DNA from: SKNW01 sp050485865
GTDB taxonomy: Bacteria > Gemmatimonadota > Gemmatimonadetes > Longimicrobiales > Gaopeijiaceae
Direction of reading: 5' to 3'
Assembly (NCBI GenBank): GCA_050485865.1
Contig: JBJHCE010000100.1
Location: forward strand, 1 to 11,054
Length of the DNA stretch: 11,054 nucleotides
In this document: in pieces, positions 1-9,031 of the stretch
Position numbering within the stretch: the first letter of the stretch is position 1
How the letters are laid out: every line of letters starts with the position of its first letter
Program-made: the position numbers and the translations under genes
The notes under the pieces: model-generated
What the model saw: the letters and a program-made list of their open reading frames with translations, nothing else
What the model was told of the DNA's origin: nothing
Database searches by the model: none

Positions 1-516
1 TGCTTCGGTGTTTCGCCCGAGGGGTGGAAGGCGCTCCGGGTGGCCTGGGTGGGCGACGGGAACAACATGGCGAACTCCTGGGTGAACGCCGCGCTCCGGC
101 TCGGCTTCGAGCTGAGGCTCGCGGTGCCCGAGGGATACGACCCCGACCCGGCGGTGCTTGCCCGGGCGCGGGCGGCGGCCTCGGACCCGGGGCGGATCGT
201 CCTCACCCGCGACCCCGCCGAGGCGGTGGACGGGGCCCACGTGGTCACCACCGACGTGTGGGCCTCCATGGGGCAGGAGGAGGAGGCGCGGGCCCGGATG
301 GAGGCGTTCCGGGCCTTCCAGGTGAACGAGCCCCTCTTCAGCCTCGCCCACCCCGAGGCCATCTTTCTCCACTGCCTCCCCGCCCACCGGGGCGAGGAGG
401 TGACGGCGGAGGTGATCGACGGCCCCCGCTCGCGGGTCTTCCAGGAGGCGGAAAACCGCCTCCACGCCCAGAAGGCCCTCCTTCTCCAGCTTCTCCGGCC
501 TGCCCCGCTTCCATGA
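1..516 (+). CDS. argF: Ornithine carbamoyltransferase, C-terminal part (5' truncated by window edge)
   Basis: ArgF transfers the carbamoyl group of carbamoyl phosphate to ornithine to give citrulline, a cytoplasmic step of arginine biosynthesis. Frame 1 is open from the first base, so the gene begins outside the window; 171 residues are visible, roughly the C-terminal half of a ~310-residue enzyme. Visible signatures are GDGNNMANSW (visible residues 18-27), DVWASMGQE (85-93, the ornithine-binding SMG loop) and HCLPAHRGEE (124-133), whose Cys lies in the ornithine site. The end EAENRLHAQKALL (150-162) is typical of the family. The HCLPAHRG form argues for ordinary OTCase rather than the succinyl/acetylornithine variants. 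The TGA at 514-516 overlaps the start of gcvT, so the two are probably co-translated. No degeneration is visible. Confidence 0.95.
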   Translation, partial: CFGVSPEGWKALRVAWVGDGNNMANSWVNAALRLGFELRLAVPEGYDPDPAVLARARAAASDPGRIVLTRDPAEAVDGAHVVTTDVWASMGQEEEARARMEAFRAFQVNEPLFSLAHPEAIFLHCLPAHRGEEVTAEVIDGPRSRVFQEAENRLHAQKALLLQLLRPAPLP

Positions 517-1667
517 TGACCGAGTCCTCCGGCGCCCCCGACACCCTCCGCCGCACCCCCCTCGACGCCGAGCACCGCGCCCTGGGCGGAAAGATGGTCC
601 CCTTCGCCGGGTGGTCCATGCCGGTCCAGTACCCGGCGGGGATCCAGGCCGAGCACCGGGCCGTCCGCGAGGCGGCGGGGCTCTTCGACGTCTCGCACAT
701 GGGGGAGTTCCACCTGTCGGGGCCGGGGGCGCTGGACTTCCTCCGCTACCTGGCGGTGAACGACGCCTCCCGGGTCGAGGTGGGGCAGGCCCAGTACTCG
801 GCGCTCTGCACCCCGGAAGGGACGGTGCTGGACGACCTCCTGGTCTACCGCACGGGCGACGACAGCTGGCTCCTCGTGGTGAACGCCGGAAACCGCGACG
901 CCGACTGGGAGTGGATCTCGGGGCATGCTGCGGGGCGGGACCTCGTCCTCGAGGATCACTCCGACCGGACCGGGCTCCTCGCCCTCCAGGGGCCGAAGGC
1001 GGAGGCGATCCTCCAGCCCCTCGTGACCGCGCCCGGGGGTGGACCCCTCCCCCTCGCCGACGTCGGGTACTACCGCTTCGCCCGGGGGGAGGTGGCCGGG
1101 GTGGAGGCCCTCGTGGCCCGGACCGGGTACACCGGCGAGGACGGCTTCGAGCTCTACCTTCCCTGGGATGCGACGCCCCGGGTCTGGAATGCGCTCCTGG
1201 ACGCCGGGGCAGGGGAGGGGCTTCTTCCCGCGGGGCTCGGCGCCCGGGATTCCCTTCGCCTGGAAGTGGGCTACCCCCTTCACGGAAACGACCTCGACCG
1301 GGAGCACTCGGCCCTCGAATCGGCGCTTGCGTGGATCGTGAAGCTCGACCGCGAGGGCGACTTCATCGGAAGGGAGGCCCTCGCCCGGGAGAAGGCGGCC
1401 GGGGTCGAGCGGCGCCTCGTGGGACTTCGCCTCGAGGGGCGGGGCTTTCCGCGTCCGGGCTACCCGGTGACGGCCGGGGGCGCCGAGGTGGGGGTCGTGA
1501 CCTCGGGCACGGTGAGCCCCTCCCTGGGCGAGGGGATCGCGCTGGCCCGGGTGCCCGCCGCGCACGCGGCACCCGGCACCGCCCTCGGGGTCCGGATTCG
1601 CGACCGGGACCTCCCCGCCGTGGTGGTCCGGCCTCCGTTCTACACCGAGGGCTCGATCCGCCGCTGA
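513..1667 (+). CDS. gcvT: Aminomethyltransferase (glycine cleavage system T protein)
   Basis: GcvT takes the aminomethyl group carried on lipoylated H protein, passes it to tetrahydrofolate and releases ammonia. The product is 384 residues, a usual length. Clear family blocks are TPLDAEHRALGGKMVPFAGW (15-34), FDVSHMGE (58-65), GTVLDDLLVY (103-112, with the acidic pair where the catalytic Asp lies), RTGYTGEDGFE (203-213, folate-binding region) and GLGARDSLRLEVGYPLHGND (241-260). Two adjacent ATGs (513 and 516) are possible starts. I chose 513, which overlaps the argF stop in ATGATGA. No purine-rich ribosome-binding site precedes them, so translation probably depends on coupling to argF. gcvH and gcvP are not in the window, and no glycine riboswitch fits in front because the gene abuts argF. 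Confidence 0.96.
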   Translation: MMTESSGAPDTLRRTPLDAEHRALGGKMVPFAGWSMPVQYPAGIQAEHRAVREAAGLFDVSHMGEFHLSGPGALDFLRYLAVNDASRVEVGQAQYSALCTPEGTVLDDLLVYRTGDDSWLLVVNAGNRDADWEWISGHAAGRDLVLEDHSDRTGLLALQGPKAEAILQPLVTAPGGGPLPLADVGYYRFARGEVAGVEALVARTGYTGEDGFELYLPWDATPRVWNALLDAGAGEGLLPAGLGARDSLRLEVGYPLHGNDLDREHSALESALAWIVKLDREGDFIGREALAREKAAGVERRLVGLRLEGRGFPRPGYPVTAGGAEVGVVTSGTVSPSLGEGIALARVPAAHAAPGTALGVRIRDRDLPAVVVRPPFYTEGSIRR

Positions 1668-1763
1668 CGCCTGCCCGCCGGCTCGGGCCCGCTGACCGGC
1701 GCCCGGTGCCTGGCCGCCCCTGACCGGAACCCTTCACCCCGTCACCCCCGCGAAATCACGCAG
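1668..1763 (+). other. Short intergenic region between gcvT and the sigma-54 activator
   Basis: This 96-nt gap has no convincing sigma-70 or sigma-54 promoter. It holds two copies of CTGACCGG (1692-1699 and 1720-1727) spaced exactly 28 nt apart, and a possible 6-bp hairpin CGCCGG/CCGGCG (1676-1681 with 1696-1701) that could mark the end of the argF-gcvT transcript, though no T-run follows. The activator could instead be read through from gcvT. These features are short enough in such GC-rich DNA to be chance. Confidence 0.3.
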
Positions 1764-3402
<1,639 letters not shown>

Positions 3403-3416
<14 letters not shown>

Positions 3417-3435
3417 GGCGTCAGCCTCCTCCCGA
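3403..3435. terminator. Weak imperfect hairpin at the convergent gene ends
   Basis: The stop codons of the sigma-54 activator (3414-3416) and of the opposing lipoprotein gene (3421-3423) are 4 nt apart. A perfect 5-bp stem GAGGC/GCCTC (3415-3419 with 3424-3428, loop GTCA) covers them. It can extend through an internal loop to TCGGG/CCCGA (3403-3407 with 3431-3435). There is no T-run on either strand, so this is at best a weak bidirectional terminator; transcripts of the two genes probably overlap. Confidence 0.25.
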
Positions 3436-4092
3436 CCGCGCCCGCACCCGCGCCTGCTCCGCCAGTACCACCGGGAGGATCCGGGCCCAGTCCCGGCTCC
3501 GGACCTCCTGGTACTCGAGCTCGAGGTCGCTGTCCAGCGTTACCTCGGGGGGAAAGGCGTAGACCGCCATCTGGGCTTCGCCGGGCTGGAGCCGCTGGCG
3601 GTCCCAGGCGGGGGTGAGCCCCCGCACCGCGGCCAGGCGAAAGCGGATCCCTCCGCTCACGAGGGCGATCTCCTCGGGCTCGAAGGCGGTGGGCTCGGCC
3701 TCGGTGTAGAGGGCCACGAGGAAGAGCCGGTAGGGGGCGTCGGAGCCGGTGCGGTCGCGGAACCAGCTCCGGTGGGCGCGTCCCAGCGCCGAGAGGCGCT
3801 CCCAGGTGTCCGGGGCGGCGGTCCGGATCACCCCCTCGTCGAGGGGGATCGCGTAGAGCTCGAGCTCGCCCCTCCGGAGCCGGATCGTGATCTCGTCCTG
3901 CCGGAGGGTCCCGAACCCGGCGGGAATCGGGGCTTCGTTCGCGGCCGCTTCGTCGTCTGCCGGCGGTGCGCCCCCGGGGGGGGCGGAGGGCGCGCGGGGC
4001 TCGGGTGGGCCCGGGTCCTCGAAGAGGAGCCCGCACCCCGCCGACCCGAGCCCGAGGGCCAGGAGAAGCGCGAGTGCCGGCCCCGTGCGCAT
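3421..4092 (-). CDS. Putative lipoprotein of unknown function
   Basis: I do not recognise the family of this 223-residue protein. It starts with a hydrophobic signal peptide (residues 1-19) ending in a lipobox-like GSAGC with Cys20; the Ser at -3 is less usual than Leu, but the layout fits signal peptidase II. A Pro/Ala/Asp-rich tether (about 26-59) leads to one mixed folded domain (about 60-215) with FGTLRQDEITIRLRRGELEL (60-79), APDTWERLSALG (93-104) and a strand-rich end before a basic tail. The ATG at 4092 shares one base with the engB stop (TGATG) and follows GGGGAGGGG, so it is the last gene of the tig-clpP-clpX-lon-engB unit and is probably translationally coupled. It converges on the sigma-54 activator. 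A folded lipid-anchored envelope protein is a reasonable inference; any specific role would be a guess. Confidence 0.82.
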   Translation of the reverse strand: MRTGPALALLLALGLGSAGCGLLFEDPGPPEPRAPSAPPGGAPPADDEAAANEAPIPAGFGTLRQDEITIRLRRGELELYAIPLDEGVIRTAAPDTWERLSALGRAHRSWFRDRTGSDAPYRLFLVALYTEAEPTAFEPEEIALVSGGIRFRLAAVRGLTPAWDRQRLQPGEAQMAVYAFPPEVTLDSDLELEYQEVRSRDWARILPVVLAEQARVRARSGGG

Positions 4093-4712
4093 CACCCCTC
4101 CCCGGCCTCCAGGAGCTCGACCAGGGCGCCCAGGATGGCGGCCCTCCCCTCGCCGGTCTGGGCAGACGAGGGAACGAGCTGCTCCGGGTCCACGCCCAGC
4201 TCCTTCTCGATGGCGCGGATCCGGCGAATCCGGTCCTGGTTCCCGAGCTTGTCCACCTTGGTCAGGACCACCAGGGTGGGGACCTGAACCTGGGCCAGGT
4301 AGTCGAGCATCTTCAGGTCCTCCGGGGTGGGTCCCCGGCGCACGTCCACCAGGTGGACCACGGCGCGGGGGCCGTCGGGGCGGGCCAGGTACCCTTCCAC
4401 GAGGGGCTTCCATGCGTCGCGCACCGCCTTCGGGACCTTCGCGTACCCGTACCCCGGAAGGTCCACCAGGAGGAAGCGGTCGTTCACCTGGAAGAAGTTC
4501 AGTGCCTGCGTCTTTCCCGGGGTCGCCGACACGTGGGCGATCCGGTTCCGGGTGCGGCGCAGGAGCATGTTGATGAGCGACGACTTCCCCACGTTCGAGC
4601 GGCCGGAGAAGGCCACCTGCGGGAGGTCTCCGGGGAAGGGAGCCTTCGGATCCACGAGGGTCCCCACGTACTCCACGGAGCGGATCACGAGGGGGTCGGC
4701 GGCGGTGGACAT
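4092..4712 (-). CDS. engB: Ribosome biogenesis GTPase EngB (YihA/YsxC)
   Basis: EngB is a small TRAFAC-class GTPase needed for late large-subunit assembly; older literature links it to cell division. The 206-residue length is normal. All G motifs are present: G1 GRSNVGKS (37-44), G2 around ATPGKT (63-68), G3 DLPGYG (84-89), G4 TKVDK (151-155) and G5 SSAQTG (182-187). The sequence between G3 and G4 (KAVRDAWKPLVEGYL) is typical of the family and separates it from Der and Era. The ATG at 4712 shares one base with the lon stop (TGATG). It is preceded by GGGAGG (4722-4727) at 9 nt, a good ribosome-binding site inside the end of lon. Its TGA overlaps the lipoprotein ATG in the same way. Position after lon and the Clp genes matches a widespread bacterial gene order. 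Confidence 0.97.
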   Translation of the reverse strand: MSTAADPLVIRSVEYVGTLVDPKAPFPGDLPQVAFSGRSNVGKSSLINMLLRRTRNRIAHVSATPGKTQALNFFQVNDRFLLVDLPGYGYAKVPKAVRDAWKPLVEGYLARPDGPRAVVHLVDVRRGPTPEDLKMLDYLAQVQVPTLVVLTKVDKLGNQDRIRRIRAIEKELGVDPEQLVPSSAQTGEGRAAILGALVELLEAGEG

Positions 4713-7117
4713 CAGTGGGATCCTCCCGCCAGGGGCGGCTCGAGGTCGAAGGCGGCGGAGGAGGGAGCCGGAGTGCGCTCGAGGGCGAGCTCCAGGACCT
4801 GGTCCATTTTCCCCACGAGGACGATCCGGAGTGCGGAGCGCACCTCTTCCGGAAGGAGCTCCAGCTCGCCCCCGTTCCCCTCGGGAAGGAGGAGGGTCGT
4901 GACCCCGTGGCGGAGTGCCGCCACCGCCTTCTCCCGGATTCCGCCCACCGGAAGGACCCGCCCGCGGAGGGTGAGTTCCCCGGTGAGGGCCACGTCGGCG
5001 CGGGTGGGGCGGCCGGTCAGGGCGGAGATGAGGGCGAGGGCCATGGTGACACCGGCCGAGGGACCATCCTTGGGCGTGGCGCCCTCGGGAATGTGCACGT
5101 GGACGTCCACCTCGCGGTGGAAGTGGGGGCGGAGCCCCAGGACCGAGGCCCGGGCCCGGGCGTAGCTGAGCGCCGCCACCGCCGACTCCTTCATGACGTC
5201 GCCGAGGGTGCCGGTGAGTTGAACGTGACCGGAGCCGGGGAGGACCGCCACCTCCACGTCGAGGATCTCGCCCCCGGCCTCGGTCCACGCGAGTCCCGTG
5301 GCCACCCCCACCCGGTCGGCCCCTTCCTCCCGCTCCGATCGGAGGAGGGCGGGGGGGCCGAGGAGGGCCCGGAGGCGCTCCGGGTCGAGGTGCTCGGGGG
5401 TGCCGGGGGTGCGGGTCCCTTCGGCCACCTCCCGGGCCAGCTTCCGGGCGACGCGGGCCAGGGTGCGGTCGAGCTCCCGCACCCCCGCCTCCCGGGTGTA
5501 CGTGCCGATGAGCCACCCCGCGTCCTCGTCGGTGAACGCGATGGCGTCGGTGCCCACCCCGTGGCGCTCGAGCTGCGCGGGAAGGAGGAAGCGACGGGCG
5601 ATCACCCGCTTCTCGGGCTCCAGGTACCCGGGAATGCGGATCACCTCCATGCGGTCGCGCAGGGGCTCCGGGATCCCGGCCAGGGTGTTGGCGGTGGCCA
5701 GGAAGAGGACGTCCGAGAGATCGAAGTCGAGCTCCAGGTAGTGGTCCTGGAAGGCCTGGTTCTGCTCCCGGTCCAGCACCTCGAGGAGGGCCGACGACGG
5801 GTCGCCGTGGGTGTCGCGGGTGAGCTTGTCCACCTCGTCGAGGAGGAAGACGGGGTTCCGGACACCGGCGCGGCGCATTCCCTGGAGGATGCGACCCGGA
5901 AGGGCCCCCACGTAGGTGCGGCGGTGCCCACGGACCTCGGCCTCGTCGCGCACCCCGCCGAGGGCGATGCGGACGAAGCGCCGGTCCAGGGCCCGGGCGA
6001 TGCTCCGGGCGAAGGAGGTCTTCCCCACCCCCGGGGGACCCACGAGGCAGAGGATCGGCCCCGGCATCGTCCCCACGAGGGAAAGGACCGAAATGTGGTC
6101 CAGGATCCGGTCCTTCACCTCGGCGAGACCGTAGTGGGCGCCTTCCAGGACCTCGCGGGCCCGGGCCACGTCGGCGGTCTCGTCGGAGCGGGCGGTCCAG
6201 GGGAGCTCGAACACCCAGTCCAGGTACCCGCGAATGACCCCGGCCTCGGGGCTCGCCGGGTTCAGCCGGGTGAGGCGGGCGAACTCGCGCTCGGCCCGCT
6301 CCCGGGCGTGGGGGGGGAGCTCCACCGCGGCGAGGCGTGCCTCCACCTCGGCCCACTCCTCGGGGTTTCCGCCGAAGCCGGGCATGGAGGGGAAGAAACC
6401 CGGGGGGATCCCGCCGCCCATTCCCTCGAGGGCCTCCTCCCCCTGGCGTCTCCGCTCGTGCATCTCCCGGTCGAGACGTGCCTCGATGCGGAGGATCTCG
6501 ACCTCCCGCTCCAGGAGCTCCGAGACCCGGCGGAGCGCCACCCCCACCCGCTCCTCTTCGAGGAGCTCCTGCTTCTCGACGGGGGAGAGCCCCAGGTGCC
6601 CCACCACGAGGTGGAGCATGCGGACCGGTTCGTCCGGCTCGCCGAGGGCGCCTCCCAGGTCGTCGGGAAGGTCCGGGTGGAGGTGCACGTACTCCCGGGC
6701 CCCTCGCTGGACCCGCCGGGCCACGGCCCGCTCCTCCGCGTCGGCGGAGGGGACCGCATCCGGGTAGGGAAAGGAGAGGACCCGGGCCCGGAGCGGGGTG
6801 TCGGACCCGGGGGGGAGGAAGCGCTCCACCTGCACCCGGACCTCGCCCTCCACCACGATCCGCCAGGTCCCGTCGGCGAGGGGGGTGGCCTCGACGAGGC
6901 GGGCGAGGGTCCCGACCCGGTGGAGTTCCGGTGCCCCCGGGTCCTCCACCTCCGGGTCCTTCTGGGCCACGAGGAGGAGAAGCCCCGCTTCCTCTTCCGC
7001 CTCCCGGAGCGCCGCCACCGACCGGGGCCGCCCCACGAGGAGGGGGAGCACCATGGCCGGCATGTAGACGAGGTCCCTCAGCGGAAGGACCGGAACCCGG
7101 GAGGGGAGGGGGGTCAC
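4712..7117 (-). CDS. lon: ATP-dependent protease Lon (LonA type)
   Basis: Lon is a cytoplasmic hexameric AAA+ serine protease that degrades misfolded and regulatory proteins. From the GTG at 7117 it has 801 residues, a usual LonA length. An N-terminal substrate-binding domain (VLPLRDLVYMP at 10-20) is followed by the YLDWVFELPW block (298-307), Walker A GPPGVGKT (360-367), pore-loop region YVGALPGR (402-409), Walker B FLLDEVDK (424-431) and the protease domain with catalytic Ser687 in TPKDGPSAG and Lys730 in GGIREK. The segment at about 222-256 is odd: the helix usually read as YYLREQ..AIQ.ELG is replaced by a Gly/Pro/Phe/Met-rich stretch. The GTG overlaps the clpX stop in GTGA. An AAGGAGG lies only 1 nt upstream, closer than ideal, so coupling to clpX probably helps. 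Starting at the next Met would delete the first conserved strand. Confidence 0.97.
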   Translation of the reverse strand: MTPLPSRVPVLPLRDLVYMPAMVLPLLVGRPRSVAALREAEEEAGLLLLVAQKDPEVEDPGAPELHRVGTLARLVEATPLADGTWRIVVEGEVRVQVERFLPPGSDTPLRARVLSFPYPDAVPSADAEERAVARRVQRGAREYVHLHPDLPDDLGGALGEPDEPVRMLHLVVGHLGLSPVEKQELLEEERVGVALRRVSELLEREVEILRIEARLDREMHERRRQGEEALEGMGGGIPPGFFPSMPGFGGNPEEWAEVEARLAAVELPPHARERAEREFARLTRLNPASPEAGVIRGYLDWVFELPWTARSDETADVARAREVLEGAHYGLAEVKDRILDHISVLSLVGTMPGPILCLVGPPGVGKTSFARSIARALDRRFVRIALGGVRDEAEVRGHRRTYVGALPGRILQGMRRAGVRNPVFLLDEVDKLTRDTHGDPSSALLEVLDREQNQAFQDHYLELDFDLSDVLFLATANTLAGIPEPLRDRMEVIRIPGYLEPEKRVIARRFLLPAQLERHGVGTDAIAFTDEDAGWLIGTYTREAGVRELDRTLARVARKLAREVAEGTRTPGTPEHLDPERLRALLGPPALLRSEREEGADRVGVATGLAWTEAGGEILDVEVAVLPGSGHVQLTGTLGDVMKESAVAALSYARARASVLGLRPHFHREVDVHVHIPEGATPKDGPSAGVTMALALISALTGRPTRADVALTGELTLRGRVLPVGGIREKAVAALRHGVTTLLLPEGNGGELELLPEEVRSALRIVLVGKMDQVLELALERTPAPSSAAFDLEPPLAGGSH

Positions 7118-8394
7118 GCCTCCTTCTTCCGCGGCTCGTTGTGGAGGACCAGGAGGGGTGGGACGTGGCCGTCCACGCACTCGGGCGTGACGACCACCTC
7201 GCGGACGTCGTCCCGGGAGGGGAGCTCGAACATGATGTCGCGCATGATGGACTCGACGACGGCCCGGAGCCCCCGCGCCCCCGTCTTCCGGGCAATGGCC
7301 TTGCGGGCCACCGCGCGGATCGCGTCGGGGTCGAAGGTGAGCCCGATTCCCTCGAGCTCGAACATCTTCTGGTACTGCTTGAGGAGGGCGTTCTTGGGCT
7401 CCTTGAGGATCCGCTCGAGGGCGTCCTCGTCCAGGTCGGAGAGGTTCACCATGACCGGGAGGCGCCCCACGAGCTCGGGAATGAGGCCGAAGCGCTGGAG
7501 GTCCTCGGGTTCGACCTGCCCCATGAGCGCCTGTCGCTCGTCGGAGACCGGCCGCTCGGGCACGATCCGCCCGTCGGCGCCGTCGTCGGGTGCGGCACCC
7601 GTGTCGGAAAAGCCGATCCGTCGCTTCCCGGTCCTCGACTCCACGATCTTCTCGAGTCCGTCGAAGGCCCCGCCGCAGATGAAGAGGATGTTCCGGGTGT
7701 TGATCTGGATGTACTCCTGCTGCGGGTGCTTCCGGCCGCCCTGGGGGGGGACCGAGGCCACCGTTCCCTCGAGAATCTTGAGGAGCGCCTGCTGCACCCC
7801 CTCGCCCGAGACGTCGCGGGTGATGGAGGGGTTCTCGGACTTCCGCGAGATCTTGTCGATCTCGTCGATGTAGATGATTCCCCGCTCGCAGTCGGTGACG
7901 TTGTAGTCCGCCGCCTGCAGGAGCCGCACGAGGATGTTCTCCACGTCCTCGCCCACGTACCCGGCCTCGGTGAGGGTCGTGGCGTCGGCAATCGTGAAGG
8001 GGACGTTGAGCGTGCGGGCCAGCGTCTGGGCCAGGAGGGTCTTCCCGGTGCCGGTGGGACCCATGAGGAGGATGTTCGCCTTCTCCACCTCGACGTCGTC
8101 CAGCACGCCCTGGTGGTTCACCCGCTTGTAGTGGTTGTAGACCGCCACCGAAAGGGAGCGCTTCGCGTCTTCCTGGCCGATCACGTAGTCGTCCAGGACC
8201 TCCTTGATCTCCTTCGGGGTGAGGGTGGGGACCTGGCTTTCGACCTGGACCTTCTCCTCCTCCTCGGCCAGGATCTCGTTGCAGAGCGCCACGCACTCGT
8301 TGCAGATGTAGACGCTCGGCCCCGAAATGAACTTCCGGACCGAGTCCTTGGACTTCCCGCAGAAGCTGCAACGGAGGTGCTTGTCACTCGACAT
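7114..8394 (-). CDS. clpX: ClpX, ATP-dependent unfoldase of the ClpXP protease
   Basis: ClpX recognises, unfolds and threads proteins into ClpP. The 426 residues carry every hallmark: an N-terminal zinc-binding domain with C9, C12, C31 and C34 (CSFC, CNEC), Walker A GPTGTGKT (112-119), pore-1 loop GYVG (145-148), Walker B IIYIDEID (173-180), RKH loop (221-223), the IGF tripeptide that docks into ClpP (260-262), and sensor-2 GARGLR (372-377). The stretch after IGF (about 263-288) is acidic and variable, as in other ClpX proteins. I chose ATG 8394 because AAAGGG (8403-8408) lies 8 nt upstream. An in-frame GTG at 8403, overlapping the clpP stop, would add three residues but leaves no spacing for that site. 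It lies directly after clpP and overlaps lon by 4 nt (GTGA). Confidence 0.97.
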   Translation of the reverse strand: MSSDKHLRCSFCGKSKDSVRKFISGPSVYICNECVALCNEILAEEEEKVQVESQVPTLTPKEIKEVLDDYVIGQEDAKRSLSVAVYNHYKRVNHQGVLDDVEVEKANILLMGPTGTGKTLLAQTLARTLNVPFTIADATTLTEAGYVGEDVENILVRLLQAADYNVTDCERGIIYIDEIDKISRKSENPSITRDVSGEGVQQALLKILEGTVASVPPQGGRKHPQQEYIQINTRNILFICGGAFDGLEKIVESRTGKRRIGFSDTGAAPDDGADGRIVPERPVSDERQALMGQVEPEDLQRFGLIPELVGRLPVMVNLSDLDEDALERILKEPKNALLKQYQKMFELEGIGLTFDPDAIRAVARKAIARKTGARGLRAVVESIMRDIMFELPSRDDVREVVVTPECVDGHVPPLLVLHNEPRKKEA

Positions 8395-8399
8395 GGAGG

Positions 8400-9029
8400 T
8401 CACCCTTTCTTCCCTTCGTCGGCGTCCCTGGGGGTCTCGACGGACCCGCGGCTCTCCACCACCCGGTCGATGATGCCGTACTCCACTGCCTCCACGGGAC
8501 CCATGAAGTAGTCGCGGTCCACGTCGCGCTCGATCTGCTCGACGTCGCGCCCCGTGTGATGGGAGAGGATCTGGTTCAGTCGCTCCTTGATCCCCAGGAC
8601 CTCCTTCGCCGCAATGTGGATGTCGGCGGCGGTCCCGCTGAACCCGGAGGAGGGCTGGTGGATCATGATCCGGGAGTTCGGAAGGGACTGGCGCTTTCCT
8701 TCCGCCCCTCCGGCCAGGAGGATCGCCCCCATCGAGGCCGCCATCCCGACGCAGACCGTGGACACGGGGGCCCGGAGGTGCTGCATGGTGTCGTAGATGG
8801 CGAGCCCGGCGTAGACGCTTCCGCCGGGGGAGTTGATGTAGAGGTAGATGTCCCGCTCCGGGTCCTCGGCATCGAGGAAGAGGAGCTGCGCCACGATGAT
8901 GTTGGCGACCGTGTCGTCGATCCCGCTCCCGAGAAAGACGATCCGGTCCATCAGGAGCCGCGAGAAGATGTCGTAGCTCCGCTCTCCGCGGCTCGTCCGC
9001 TCGATGACGTACGGGGGGTAGATGGGCAT
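8400..9029 (-). CDS. clpP: ClpP, proteolytic subunit of the Clp protease
   Basis: ClpP forms the tetradecameric serine-protease chamber partnered by ClpX. The 209-residue protein has the complete catalytic triad: Ser99 in GMAASMGA, His124 in RIMIHQP and Asp173 in ERDVDRDYFM. The oxyanion-region SPGGSVYAG (67-75) and the handle-helix region (about 130-158) are conserved. The N-terminus MPIYPPYVIERTSRGERSYDI is the short type, with little or no propeptide. The C-terminal tail (about 194-209) is charged and variable. The ATG at 9029 follows the tig TGA by 2 nt with no strong ribosome-binding site, suggesting coupling to tig. clpX starts 5 nt after its stop. A single clpP next to clpX and tig is the standard bacterial arrangement. 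Confidence 0.98.
   Translation of the reverse strand: MPIYPPYVIERTSRGERSYDIFSRLLMDRIVFLGSGIDDTVANIIVAQLLFLDAEDPERDIYLYINSPGGSVYAGLAIYDTMQHLRAPVSTVCVGMAASMGAILLAGGAEGKRQSLPNSRIMIHQPSSGFSGTAADIHIAAKEVLGIKERLNQILSHHTGRDVEQIERDVDRDYFMGPVEAVEYGIIDRVVESRGSVETPRDADEGKKG
8403..8408 (-). promoter_or_regulatory. Ribosome-binding site of clpX
   Basis: AAAGGG on the minus strand, inside the last codons of clpP, 8 nt before ATG 8394. This spacing favours that ATG over the GTG at 8403, which would sit directly against the site. Confidence 0.6.
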
Positions 9030-9031
9030 GG

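Noticed and set aside
24..512. Extension of GcvT upstream of position 513
   Set aside because: It reads Gly/Arg/Pro-rich sequence out of frame with argF; the T protein begins normally at 513.
1668..1763. Sigma-54 promoter or enhancer before the activator gene
   Set aside because: No TGGCAC-N5-TTGC-like pair is visible; the CTGACCGG copies are too short to call a binding site with confidence.
4713..7295. Apparent large N-terminal extension of EngB in the same frame
   Set aside because: The frame is open through lon by composition only; EngB starts at 4712 with a good ribosome-binding site and normal family length.
4715..7873. 1052-codon open frame on the plus strand opposite lon and clpX
   Set aside because: Long antisense frames are expected where third positions are nearly all G/C. 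The product is His/Gly/Glu-rich without domains, and lon and clpX are certain.
6337..8511. 724-codon plus-strand open frame over lon/clpX/clpP
   Set aside because: It is antisense to three conserved genes and its sequence has no recognisable fold.
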